DNA of 64,000 nucleotides from Panax quinquefolius. Its lineage: Eukaryota; Streptophyta; Magnoliopsida; Apiales; Araliaceae. The notes below the pieces were generated by a model. That model worked only from the letters and a program-made list of their open reading frames with translations. It did no database searches and was not told the origin of the DNA. The stretch covers positions 79,534,467 to 79,598,466 of the forward strand of contig CM035166.1 of NCBI GenBank assembly GCA_020205615.1. Direction: 5' to 3'. Of this stretch, positions 33,925 through 44,665 are shown piece by piece. A program made the position numbers and the translations under genes. Within the stretch, counting starts at the first letter, position 1, and each line of letters begins with the position of its first letter.

Positions 33925-36173
33925 TGTGATTTGACCCCAAAATAGGTATACATCACCTACTACGAAGTCGCCAAATACATGGTATAGAATATAAATAAAA
34001 TCTTTAATATACAACAAGATAGTTTGTGAGTTTTAATACAAATACATCTTCAGACAATATCCACTCTCGAATAAGTCCTTATTACATTTATTGTCACACT
34101 ATATAAGAATAGTGAGGACTATTAATACTATCATCCGGACCATCACTCGGTTCCCGACTAGTCCTCTTTACGTTCTCATTTCACGAAGAGAACGGTGAAA
34201 GAAAGGTGAGCTCAACTAGCCCAAGAAGAAATATTATGACTAAGATAATGCGAGAATAAATTATCATTAGTCTTCAACAATGTTAAAGCGATAAAATACA
34301 ATAGACATCAAGTTTAACTACTGGTGAAACAAGCAATCCATTAAAAGAGTCAAGTAGAGAATAAAATCTACTATCTTTTATGATTTAAAGGTTTTCATCA
34401 CTTTAATCGCTGAGACTCGACAATAAATAATCCACATCATCCCAAGACTACTACCAATGATATTCATTAGGGTCACAACCACAAATTATCCATGCGCTAC
34501 GGCCGAGGATATTCGTGTATTCATCAATGGTCATGATCATGCCAACAAGCGTCCATCGATGCACTACGGGCTAATGAGGACTTTACCACATCATTTGTAA
34601 CATTACGGTCATGATTATCTTTGAATAATCCACGGTCATAATCATACCAAGTCCATCTATGCACTACAGGCCACATATGACTTTCAAAAAATATAAAAAT
34701 GAGTATGATGACAATGATATAAAAATTCAATAAAACAAGTTCAAGAATTAATTTGTTCAGGAACTAATAACGTCCAAATTGTCAACATGATACTTCTTTG
34801 TAGAGTAAAATTCAAGAATGCTCAAAAGAATATTTCCATGAAAAGATACTAGATGAAGCACAAATATCAAGGATATTCCACTAATTTCATGGAGTATAGA
34901 AGTCAAAACTTTAACCAATTGAGTATAATAAAGAATGGAATAACAAAAGAAATCACCATGCATGCGGTGCCCGCATGAGCGAGTTATTCAACGAGAATAA
35001 TAAAAGGCGGAAAGCAGTCAGGTGTAAAACACATGTATATGATATTCAAATAGAATAATAAAGAGCGGAACTAGGTAGGTGTAAAAACACACAGATAAGA
35101 TATTCCAATGAGAATAATAAAGAGCGGAACCGGTCGGTGTAAAACATGAGATGAGGATATTCCAATAGAATAATAAAGGCGGAATAATATAAGGATTTCA
35201 CCAAGTATAGGAGTAAGCGTATACGAGTTATTCAAAAGAATAAATAAGAATGGAATAACATAAGGATTTCACCAAATGCAGGTATGTCTGGCGTATCTGA
35301 GGTTATGTATAGGGTATCTGGCGTATCTGAGTTATTCAACCGAATAATAAAGAATGGAATAACTGAAGTTCTCTTCGTGAATAAGAAAGTATAACACCCC
35401 TTACGGGTACAACAAATAATATCCCTTACCGTAAAAGAAACTGGATATAGAAGTAGTGAAGTAGCAGAATACTCTTCTTCTTTCTTTCTATAATTTCTCT
35501 CTCTAGAGTTTCAGTGAATTCGTAGGAAATAATGAAGGAATGAGCTTCTATTTATAGAAAAACTGAGAGTGGCTCTTGGTTTTAACGAAGGGTCAAAATG
35601 ACTCTTGGTAATATTGAAGAGACAACTACTATTTGCGAAGGGGTAATTAACCCTTGGAACACCATAGAGACAAGTAACTCTTGGAAAACTGAAAGGGCAA
35701 GTTACTATTAAAACTTTAAATCAACGATCCATATTGATTTACTATTATAATTTCAACCAACGGTCCGAAAAATTAGCACATCTCCTCATGGAATAATATT
35801 GTACCCAAATACCCGAGTGAACAATACTAGAGTGAATAGTAACTCGTGAATAGTAACTCGTGAATAGTAACCCATGAATAGTAACTCATGAATAGTAACT
35901 TATGAATAGTAACTCGTGAATAGTAACTCGTGAATAATAACTCATAAATAGTAACTCGTGAATAGTAACTCATGAATAGTAACTCGTGAATAGTACTCCG
36001 ACACGAAAAGTGTCCCGAATACCTGATTGAACAATATAACCTCTAGACATCAATTATCATCGGAATAGATGTTAATTTCTACTAACACAAATAATTTCAA
36101 CATAATGGAACTATCAAATTCATCTTTAATCAACACGAACTTATCCATCATTAATATCATAACTCACAATATT
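33925..36173 (-). mobile_element. 5' LTR of Tekay-2, truncated
   Basis: Matches 29050-31755 from its end (33925) up to about 490 bases short of the LTR start. There it meets an oppositely oriented LTR. TATAAATA is retained (35549-35556), and the minisatellite is at 35826-35999. Confidence 0.88.
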
Positions 36174-36230
36174 CTCATATCATATTGTGAGTTAAATATT
36201 GTGAGTTATAATATTAATGATGAATAAGTT
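36130..36230. repeat. Centre of a large inverted repeat (arms 33925-36173 and 36183-38336)
   Basis: ATAACTCACAATATT at the end of the left arm mirrors AATATTGTGAGTTAT at the start of the right arm. About 10-20 bases of filler, containing one more ATTGTGAGTTA copy, lie between. Beyond the centre both arms are LTRs of the same family in opposite orientation, about 2.2 kb each, differing by point changes and repeat number. Confidence 0.85.
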
Positions 36231-38336
36231 GTGTTGATTAAAGATGAAATTGATTGTTCCATTGTATTGGGATTATTAGTGTTAGTGAAAATTGACATTT
36301 ATTTCGATGATAATTGATGTCTAGATGTTATATTGTTCACTCGAATATTCAGAGCACTTTTCGTGTCGGAGTACTATTCACGAGTTACTATTCATGAGTT
36401 ATTATTCATGGGGTACTATTGAATCATATTATTTACTATTAGGGGAGTTGGTGCAAGATTGATAATACTTGCATGGCTAAGTTAAAAATGGAGGTATAGA
36501 TGGAGGTACTATATTGTATTTAATTTTTTCACATGATTATACTATTTATTCACATGATTATACTATTTATTCACATGATTTTACTATTGATTCACATGAT
36601 TTACTATTAGGGAAGTTGGTGCAAGATTGATAATACTTGCAGGACTAAATTAAAAATGAAAGAAAAGTTGGAGGTATTGTACTGTAATTTTTTCAGCCCC
36701 AAAATGTGTAATTATCGAAACTATATTATCCTATAAATAGAAGCTCATTCTTCCTTCATTTCTCACTAATTCACTAAAGCTATAGAGCAATTATTATAGG
36801 GAGAAATTATAGAGAGAAAGAAGAAAAGTATTCTGCTACTTCACTATTTCTATATCCAGTTTCTTCTAAGGCAGGGAGTATTATTTCTTTCTTTTGTCTT
36901 CATGAAGAGAACTTCTATTATTCTATTCTTTATTATTCTATTGGAATAACCTGTATACGCGGACTACCCTATACTTGGTGAAATTCTTTTGTTATTCTAT
37001 TCTTTATTATTCTGTTAGAATATCACATGCATGCGTTCACGCATGGGACACGGTTAAAATCTTTATTATTACATTTGGAATATCATGCATGCGTCTTTAT
37101 TATTATTCGTTAGAATATCATGGACGTGGTAATTCGATTCCATCTTTATTATTATTGAATATCACTCGTCTGCATTTAGAATATCATCCGTATTTATGCG
37201 TTTCGAATCGGACTGATTCCATGGTGATTTCTTTTGTTATTCCATTCTTTATTATACTCAGTTGGTTAAAGTTTTGACTTCTATACTCCATGAAATTAGT
37301 GGAATATCCTTGATATTTGCGCTTCATCCAGTATCTTTTCATGGAAATATTCTTCTTAGCATTCTTGAATTTTACTCTACAAAGCAGTTTCATGTTGACA
37401 ATATGAACGTTATCAGTTCCTAGATAAATTAATTCTTGAACTTGTTTTATTGAATTCTTATATCATTGTCATCATCCTCATGCTTATATTATGTTGAAAG
37501 TCATCTGTGGCCTGTAGTGCATAGATGTACTTGGTATGATTATGACCAGGGATTATTCGGTATAATCATAACCGTAATGTTACAAATGATGTGGAAAAAG
37601 TCCTCATTGGCCCGTAGTGCATCGATGGACAATTTTTGGTATGATTATGGCTATGGATTCTCTTTGGCCGTAGTGCAAAGATGAATTGTTTTATGGCATG
37701 ATCAGGACCGTTGATGAAAACAAGATTATCTTTAGCCATAGTGCATGGATAATTCGTGGTCGTGATACTAAAGAATATCCTTGGCCGTAGTGCAGGGGTG
37801 ATTCGATGATGTGGATTATTTATTAAGCTGAGTCCCAGCGATAAAAGTGATGAAAAACCTTTTAAATCATAGAAGATAGTAGATTTTATTCCCTACTTGA
37901 CTCTTCTAATGGATTACTTATTCCGCTGCAGTTTTGGATCTAAAACTTGTTGTTTATTATATTCTATCAGTTGTTATACTGTTGAAGGCTATTGATAATT
38001 TATTCTGCATTATCTTAGTCATAATATTTCTTACTGGGCTAGTTGAGCTCACCCTTTTCATTTACTGTTCTCTTCATAAAATGAGAACGTAGCTGGGACT
38101 AGTCGGGGAACAGAGTGATGGTCCTAGATGTTTGCATTAGTAGTCCTCACTATTTTGTGAAATAGTGTGATAATAATTGTAATGAGGACTCCTTTTGAGT
38201 TTGTATATTCTCTAGTAGACAATATTTGTATTCAAACTCAGAGCTCATGTTGTATATTTAAGATTGTATTTGTATTCTGTACCATGTATTTGGCGACTCA
38301 AGATGGGTGATGTATTCCTGTTTTGGGGGCGTCACA
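36183..38336 (+). mobile_element. 3' part of host Tekay-family LTR
   Basis: Contains TATAAATA (36732-36739), the GAGAGAAAG leader, TTTGGCC...GTAGTGC repeats (37495-37810), GAGCTCACCC near 38045 and the end GGGGGCGTCACA. Confidence 0.87.
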
Positions 38337-40343
38337 CAATATATAAAATATGTATATTGGTATCAACTAGTTAGTAAATTAAATTCATATTTGAATAAAT
38401 TAAATATATTAAATTATATATTTAATATATAAATAAATTGTTTAAAAACAATTTATGAAAAGAAGGAAGAATTGTAGGAACAATTAGCATAATGAGGCAA
38501 AAAAAGAAGGAGTTACTTATATAATATTTATATATACTTTACCAAATTAAGAGTGTTAAAATAGATTCTTATATAAAATTAATTTAATAAAGAAAAGATA
38601 TTATATTTATCGTAATATCTTAAGAAAGTAAATAAATTCTTAATTGAATTTATGATAATGATGTAATGATTTTATATTATAATATCTTGGGTGTGTAAAT
38701 AATTGTATTTACATAAGAAATTATGTGTAGTATATTTATTTTACAATTATAAAATAAATATGTAATTTAAGTATGTTATGTTATATTTTATATAATTTAT
38801 ATATCAAAGATGAGTTATGTAAATTATATGATTCCAAGAGGGTAAAATAAATTAAGGAGATTTATGTAATAACTTATTTGATTAAATTAAGTTATTAAGA
38901 TTGAGTAATTAAATAACTTAACAAAAGCAAGCTAAAGATAAGAGAGGGAGAATTATGCGAGTTACGAAAACCTTAGGGTTGAAAACCTAATATTCGAAAC
39001 TTAAGAAACTATCTTAAGGAATAAAAAAATATTCCAAGAATATGCTAGGGGGTGATTTGCAAGCTTTTAAAGACGAAGGGAAAAACTAAAGAAGACTTAA
39101 GTTGGGTGACCAATTTATAAGAAATTGAAACTAGCCTTTATATAAGCAAAATCAAAATTTACATATATTCATTTTTAGCCAAATTGGCTAAGTTTAGAGA
39201 GAAAAGAAAATATTGAATATGGAAATTATAGTGTGATATAGAGCATATTTTCCGGGTAATGTCTAAAATATATTGTATATATGTAATAAGTATTATGTTA
39301 TAATTTATAAGTATGTGGGCATACTTGGAATCAAGTAAAAGAAACTGTAATTTTTGGGTAGCCTGCAAGAAAGATAATAGCATGAGTTGGGGCTGTGAGA
39401 AGGAAAAACAAGAGCTGGCACAAAAAGGGAGTTATATGGCTAAAAATATTCAGTAAACTCTTTATGTAGTGACCAAGTATTATGATTTGAGAGCAAGAAA
39501 ACCTTTGTGGTGATCAAGGCTTGAGATTTATAAAAGAAAAACCAAATTCTTTTGCTCTGCCTTTCTCCTCATCCGCCAATTCTCTCCCCTGCCTCCCTTA
39601 CCAAGTTATTCAGCCTTACCTGAGTAGTATAAAAAAAAGGAAGTGGGAATTGTTATGCTCTGTACCGTTCCATTCCATTCCATCTTCTCTTAAAGATTTT
39701 TTTAAGCATAAGTTATTCCCTTTCATCTCAAATATTCATTCCTTTCTCTACTAAACTGCCGAACCACATACCCAAAATTTTGTTCCGATTAAATTTATCA
39801 AATTTGGGCAAGAAGATAGAGAGTATAAAATTTAAATTAATAAGAGTTGGCATCAAAAGGTTGGTAGCAGGGGTGTTGTAACAAGGAGCTTATGTTAGAA
39901 AAGCAAGCAAAAAAGGTGAGTTCTTATTTTAGTTTTGGTATTAACAATTGAAATTTATATGTTTAATTGTGAAAGTAGTTGGTTAAAATAAAGTTAACCA
40001 CATATCAGTTACAATTAAGGTTACCTGTACTGGTTATGAAGTCTCTGATACAAAGTATATATGGGAACTTTATGGAAATTAAGCGAAGTAAGTTAACATA
40101 TTTGGGTTAGTATGTAAACTAATTGTTTATGTGAATTTTAATGGTGTAACCAGTTAGTGGCAATCTGAATTAGAGACATGGAGTTTAAGTTGAATTTTGA
40201 GGAGTAATAAGGTGAAAAATGAGGTTAGAACACAAACCAAACCTTAAGAAATCTATGCTTTAAGGGAGCGCACACCACTTGTTTGATAAAAGTCTTATAT
40301 GGACTATTTTTGTTAAAAACCAAATATTAAACGAATCCGAGGC
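38337..40343. other. Unassigned AT-rich stretch
   Basis: No convincing coding region. A TTTATATAAGC box lies near 39136. Near 39900-39930 is a purine-rich tract followed by AAAAAAGGTGAGTTC, which looks like a splice donor, and 39521-39754 has a short open frame rich in Ser/Phe/Pro. These could be the 5' end of a lost gene or, more likely given the surroundings, an old LTR and leader. The same sequence resumes after the insertion at 45464. Confidence 0.4.
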
Positions 40344-40348
40344 TAATG
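40344..40348. repeat. Target-site duplication TAATG (right copy 45459-45463)
   Basis: Exact 5-base repeat on both sides of the CRM/Reina-like element. Confidence 0.9.
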
Positions 40349-41195
40349 TGATACAATCTTGATCAACAAGTTATTCACATGTAGCTAGTATTATGTGGGC
40401 CTTTATAACATTACATAATCAGATTACATTCAAAAGAAAGAAGCAAGTTTCACGCGACAAAAGATCCTAACGTTGCAAGGATTTTTTGATTTTTGGAAAA
40501 AGATTTTGTTTCCTAAAATATTAAGCAGATTCTATTAGCCTAATTTTTACGGATTTATTTTTCAGATACTTATCAAATTCTATTATAATTAGGATTTCTT
40601 TCCAGTTTAGATTTATTTTCTAAATAAGGTTTCTATTGTTTTATAGAAATAAGAATTTATTTTCCAAATTGATTTCTACTTTTTTGTAGAATTAGGGTTA
40701 TAGTTTATAAATTCCTATTAGAATTAGGATAATTTGTTCCTATTGTTATTAGAATTTGGAATTCGATTGTTCCTACTGTTATTAGGATTTGGATTGTTTT
40801 GAGTAGTATAAATAGAGGTCCAAGTTCATGTAATCAAACACATTATTCATTATTCAATATATTTGTGAGGTTATTCTTTACTTTTGGTTCTTTGAAGAAT
40901 TCATAAGTATTTTCTTAGTTATTTCTTTGAAATTCAATTTGACTTATCATACAACAATTCATAGTTGTGTGTGGCGTCTTCTATCGCATCAATCATCGAT
41001 TGTACCGAGATTACCGCTTCAATATAAGCGAGGGGTCAAGGTCATTCGTCACATATTTCAGAACGCGAGCAATTGTACCAAGATTACCGTCTACATAGAC
41101 GGGGGGTTAAGGTGTTGCAATCAATTCACACAATAATTGTGCTAGAAATGATCCGGGCGATGACCACCTCACCAAGCGTGCCGTGGAGTCTATCA
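40349..41195 (+). mobile_element. 5' LTR of the CRM/Reina-like element
   Basis: TGATACAATC to GTCTATCA, with TATAAATA at 40807-40814. It is very similar to the right LTR; that copy lacks about 40 bases near 45045 (repeated TTCCTATTGTTATTAG units) and differs at 45295-45330. Confidence 0.92.
40807..40814 (+). promoter_or_regulatory. TATA box, CRM/Reina-like LTR
   Basis: TATAAATA inside AGTATAAATAGAGG, also at 45057-45064 in the right LTR. Confidence 0.6.
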
Positions 41196-41197
41196 TT

Positions 41198-41211
41198 TGG
41201 TATCAAAGCTC
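41198..41211 (+). promoter_or_regulatory. Primer-binding site of the CRM/Reina-like element
   Basis: TGGTATCAAAGCTC, two bases after the LTR. Its downstream half overlaps the breakpoint of the inverted block. Confidence 0.85.
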
Positions 41212-41842
41212 TTCTCACATCACTCTTTTTTGTTAGTATATTTGTTTTTCTCTCATCTTTCTTTTTTCTCATTTTTTCTTCTTGATTTTTCTTTTCTTTA
41301 CTCTCTTTTCTTTGTACATAATCTTTCTGCAAATGATTTTGATCCTCATGTACTTGTTGCGCTGAAAAAGGACGCAAAGAGATTTTCTTCTGGTCATAAA
41401 CAAAGGAATATACATTGGTAAACCCACCATATTGAACCCTACTATTAAACTGCCATGGTCTACCCAATAACATATGCCCTGCCTGCATAGGCACCACATC
41501 ACACAATATCTTATCAACACACTGACCAATAGAAAATGGAACTAATACATGTTTGGTTACTTTAATGTCTGCATTATCATTGAGCCACTACAAACGATAC
41601 GGCTGTGGATGTTTGGTAGTAGTTAACCCCAATTTCTCCACCATCGTAGTGCTTGCCACATTTGTACAGCTGCCTCCATCTATTACTAAACAACATATTT
41701 TCCCATTCACAAGACATCGAGTATGGAATAGATTTTCCCGCTGTTCACTGCTCTCCTCCTTAACCTGCGTACTAAGTGCTCTTCTTGTAACCAGAATTTC
41801 ACCATGTATCGCATCCTCACCTATCTCCTCCAATGGTGGCAT
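41206..41842 (-). pseudogene. pol: Protease of the CRM/Reina-like element, inverted
   Basis: Minus strand. 41588-41842 reads RCLVNGKICCLVIDGGSCTN and VASTTMVEKLGL, the IIDGGSCTNVAS protease active-site form typical of this clade, with D-G-G. After a frame break 41126-41506 gives CDVVPMQAGHMLLGRPWQF, GGFTNVYSF and a Lys/Glu-rich tail ending KKSDVRRAL at about 41230-41206. The tail normally leads into RT, but here it runs into the complement of the primer-binding site. Confidence 0.9.
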
Positions 41843-41866
41843 AGAATCAGTGTCGCTCTCTTCCCC

Positions 41867-42622
41867 CTAGGTATCCACATTTCCATTGTCAAGCAACAAC
41901 ATTTTCCGCTGATTTGGACATTGTCTAGAAATATGTCCCCTGCATTGACACTTAAAGCATATAATATCCTGATTACGCACAAAAGAAGGTTGTTCATTTT
42001 TACCGTGTATATCTCGGCTAGTCGATCCTTGCTTAGGTTCCACCTTTAGTATGATCGCAACTGTCTTTTCCTCTAACTTTGCCAAATTAGGTCTCCATGA
42101 TGAACTAGCATTAGATTGTCCTCGTTATCCTCATCGCCTCTTGAGTCGTTTCTCTATCTTAGTATCCATATATATGTACCAGTTCTTCTAACTCCAAATA
42201 ATGTTGTCGTTCAACCAAGTCTGCAATATCCCAGTTCAATCCTACCAAGAACCTAGCCATCGTTGTTTAATTATCCATAATCAAATTAGCCCGATCCTTC
42301 AACATTTCCATCTCCCTGTAATATTCATCCACACTCCGACTTCCTTGTTTAAGAGTTTGTAAACTACAAATGATCTCCCGTTGATAGTATGCTGGTACAA
42401 ACCTCTTTTTCATGATAGCTTTCATCTCTACCCAAGTTGTAATCGGCCGCTCTTCACACCTTCTCCGATTAGCTGTCAACTGATCGCACCATATCAATGC
42501 ATATCTAGAAAAATCCGTAACAGCCAGTTTGACTTTCTTAATGTGTGAATAATTGTGACAGTCAAAGATTCACTCCATCTTGGTTACCCAATCTAAATAA
42601 GCCTCAGGATCACCCGTTCCTT
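41867..42622 (-). pseudogene. gag: gag of the CRM/Reina-like element, inverted
   Basis: Minus strand. From about 42613 it reads GDPEAYLDWVTKME, DCHNYSHIKKVKLAVTDFS, ALIWCDQLTANRR, then 42497-42267 TTWVEMKAIMKKRFVPAYYQ and GSRSVDEYYREMEML (Retrotrans_gag core). After a degraded piece 42085-41867 carries the knuckle CFKCQCRGHISRQCPNQ (CX2CX4HX4C, complete). The N-terminal part before GDPEAYLDW is missing. The direction is opposite to the LTRs and pol. Confidence 0.9.
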
Positions 42623-43375
42623 GGACTACCACCTATTCGGGGAATTGAGCATCAAATTGATTTTGTTCCTGGTGCGATAATTCCAAACCGTCCGGCTTAT
42701 CGGAGTGATCCCAAGGAGACGGAGGATTTACAAAGGCAAGTTAACGAGCTGATGGGGAAATGATTCGTGAGAGAAAGTATGAGTCCGTGTGCAGTTCCGG
42801 TGATTCTAGTGCCAAAAAAGGATGGAAAATGGAGGATGTGCATCGATTGTCGAGCGGTAAATAACATTATGGTAAAATATCGACATCTTATTCCTCGTTT
42901 AGATGACATGTTAGATGAATTACATGTGTCTTGCATATTTTCAAAAATTGATTTAAAAACTGGTTATCATCAAATTAGAATGCAAGAGGGTGATGAATGA
43001 AAAATAACGTTTAAAACTAAATATGGTTTTTATGAGTGGTTGGTATTACCTTTCGGTTTAACTAATGCACCCAACACTTTCATGAGATTAATGAACCATG
43101 TTTTGCGTCCATTCATTGGCAAATTTGTCGTAGTTTATTTTGATAATATCTTGATTTATAGCAAAAACTTGGAAGATCATGCATTGCATTTAAAATCTGT
43201 TTTAGATGTACTTAGGAAAGAAAAGTTATTTGCTAACATGGAAAAATGCACGTCTTGTTCGGATAAAATTATTTTTCTTGGCTTTGTTGTGAGTTCACAG
43301 GGAGTCCAAGTTGATAATGAGAAAATACGTGCAATCCGGGATTGGCCGAGTCCAACCAATGTGAGTCAAGTATGA
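42623..43375 (+). pseudogene. pol: Reverse transcriptase of the CRM/Reina-like element
   Basis: Starts GLPPIRGIEHQIDFVPGA. Then follow [81 protein letters not shown] and [13 protein letters not shown] (about 43130-43170). The catalytic pair is D-N instead of D-D, which should abolish activity. Stops lie at about 42762 and 43000 and at the end of the RT-RH linker (43373). Otherwise the frame is nearly continuous, so this is the youngest-looking pol in the window. Confidence 0.93.
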
Positions 43376-43920
43376 AGCTTTCATGGGCTCGCAAATTTTT
43401 ACCGACGTTTTGTTCAGAATTTCAGTGAGATTACAGTACAATTGACCGAAGTCATCAAGAAAAGTGTAGGCTTTAAGTGGGGTGACGAACAGGAAATAGC
43501 ATTGACCTTGATAAAGGATAAATTAACAAATGCTCCTTTACTTATTTTGCCTAACTTTGCTAAAACTTTTGAGATTGAATGTGATGCTTTAGGTTTAGGG
43601 ATTGGAGTTGTGTTGATGCAAGAAGGGAAACTAGTGGCATATTTCAGTGAAAAATTGAGTGGGGCAGCTTTGAACTATCCTACATATGACAAAGAGATGT
43701 ATGTTTTGGTTAGAGCTTTAGAGACATGACAACATTACTTGTGGCCTAACGAGTTTATGACCCACACCGATCATGAATCATTGAAATATTTAAAGGGTCA
43801 GCACAAGTTGAACAAAAGGCACGCACGATGGATGGAATTTATCGAGACATTTCGATATGTTATTTGATATAAGCAAGGTAAGGAGAACATCGTTGCAGAT
43901 GCTTTGTCTCGCAGATATTT
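43376..43920 (+). pseudogene. pol: RNase H of the CRM/Reina-like element
   Basis: [20 protein letters not shown] segment, [40 protein letters not shown]. Then, after a TGA at 43727-43729 replacing the usual Trp, [38 protein letters not shown] and QGKENIVADALSRR. It carries two in-frame stops and no large deletion. Confidence 0.92.
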
Positions 43921-44665
43921 TTTGTTAAATACTCTTGATACAAAATTGCTTGGGTTTGAACGAATTAAAGAGTTATATGATAATGACCTTGATTTTGGTG
44001 AAGAGTTTAAAACTTGTGAAAAGAATGTTGTGGGTAAATACTTTAGAATTGATGGGTTCTTGTTTCGTGAAAATAAACTATGTATACCTGCATGTTCTTT
44101 ACGTGAGTTGTTGGTTAGGGAATCACATGAGGGTGATTTAATGGGACATTTTGGTGTTGATACAAATTTTGCTATTGTGAAAGAATATTTTTATTTGCCT
44201 CATATCTAACAAGATGTAGAAAGAATATGTGATAGATGTATTACTTGTCGCCAACCTAAATCTTGTGTTCAACCCCATAGATTGTATACACTATTGCCTA
44301 TTCCTAATGAACCTTGGATTGATCTTTCAATGGATTTTGTGTTGGGTTTACCTAGGTCAAAGCATGTTCATGATTCGATATTTGTGGTTGTGGATAGATT
44401 TTCAAAAATGGCACATTTTATTCCATGTCATAAAACTGATGATACTTCTCATGTTGCTGATTTGTTCTTTGGGGTGTGCGTTTGCATGGTATACCTAAAA
44501 CTATTGTTTCTGATAGAGATACAAAGTTCTTAAGTTACTTTTGGAAGACCTTATGGTTTAAATTGGGTACTAAACTGTTATTTTCAACTACTTGTCATCC
44601 ACAAACTAATAGTCAAACTGAAGTAGTAAATAGGACTTTATTGACATTATTACAAGCAATGGGAA
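43921..44665 (+). pseudogene. pol: Integrase of the CRM/Reina-like element, 3' truncated
   Basis: The zinc-binding part has HEGDLMGHFG and, after a TAA near 44207, [12 protein letters not shown]. The core has [12 protein letters not shown] (first D), [20 protein letters not shown], a frameshift near 44470, [17 protein letters not shown] (second D) and [13 protein letters not shown] (E). The sequence ends after LLTLLQAMG at 44665, directly against the LTR start. The C-terminal integrase and any chromodomain are absent. Confidence 0.92.

Larger units (their letters stand above)
29050..36173 (-). mobile_element. Tekay-2: internally deleted gypsy chromovirus
   Basis: The element is on the minus strand: truncated 5' LTR 33925-36173, primer-binding site 33907-33924, gag and protease remnants, short RNase H and chromodomain remnants, polypurine tract 31756-31774 and 3' LTR 29050-31755. 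Its interior is only about 2.2 kb. The RT palm, most of RNase H and almost all of the integrase are gone. It belongs to the same family as the host LTR and is related to Tekay-1 (shared primer-binding site, tract and protein motifs). Confidence 0.9.
28954..38336 (+). mobile_element. Tekay-family LTR hosting Tekay-2 (LTR parts 28954-29049 and 36183-38336)
   Basis: The left piece starts TGTAAGACCC and covers the first 96 bases of an LTR of the outer-solo family. The right piece begins about 490 bases into that LTR and runs to its end GGGGGCGTCACA at 38336. Between them lies an element on the minus strand. The host LTR therefore lost roughly 390 bases next to the right end of the insert. Flanks are TACAA on the left and CAATA (or CACAA if the end is set two bases earlier) on the right, so I cannot confirm a clean duplication. 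Confidence 0.75.

Noticed and set aside
28949..38341. Target-site duplication around the host LTR of Tekay-2
   Set aside because: TACAA and CAATA do not match; a TACAA/CACAA pair needs the LTR end moved by two bases against the family consensus, so I do not claim it.
39521..39754. 77-codon frame that might be a small gene
   Set aside because: No start context, no conserved domain, low-complexity Ser/Phe/Pro composition; kept only as part of an unassigned stretch.
41126..41285. Plus-strand Phe/Leu/Ser-rich frame that could pass as a membrane segment
   Set aside because: It is the antisense of the Lys/Glu-rich tail of the inverted protease.
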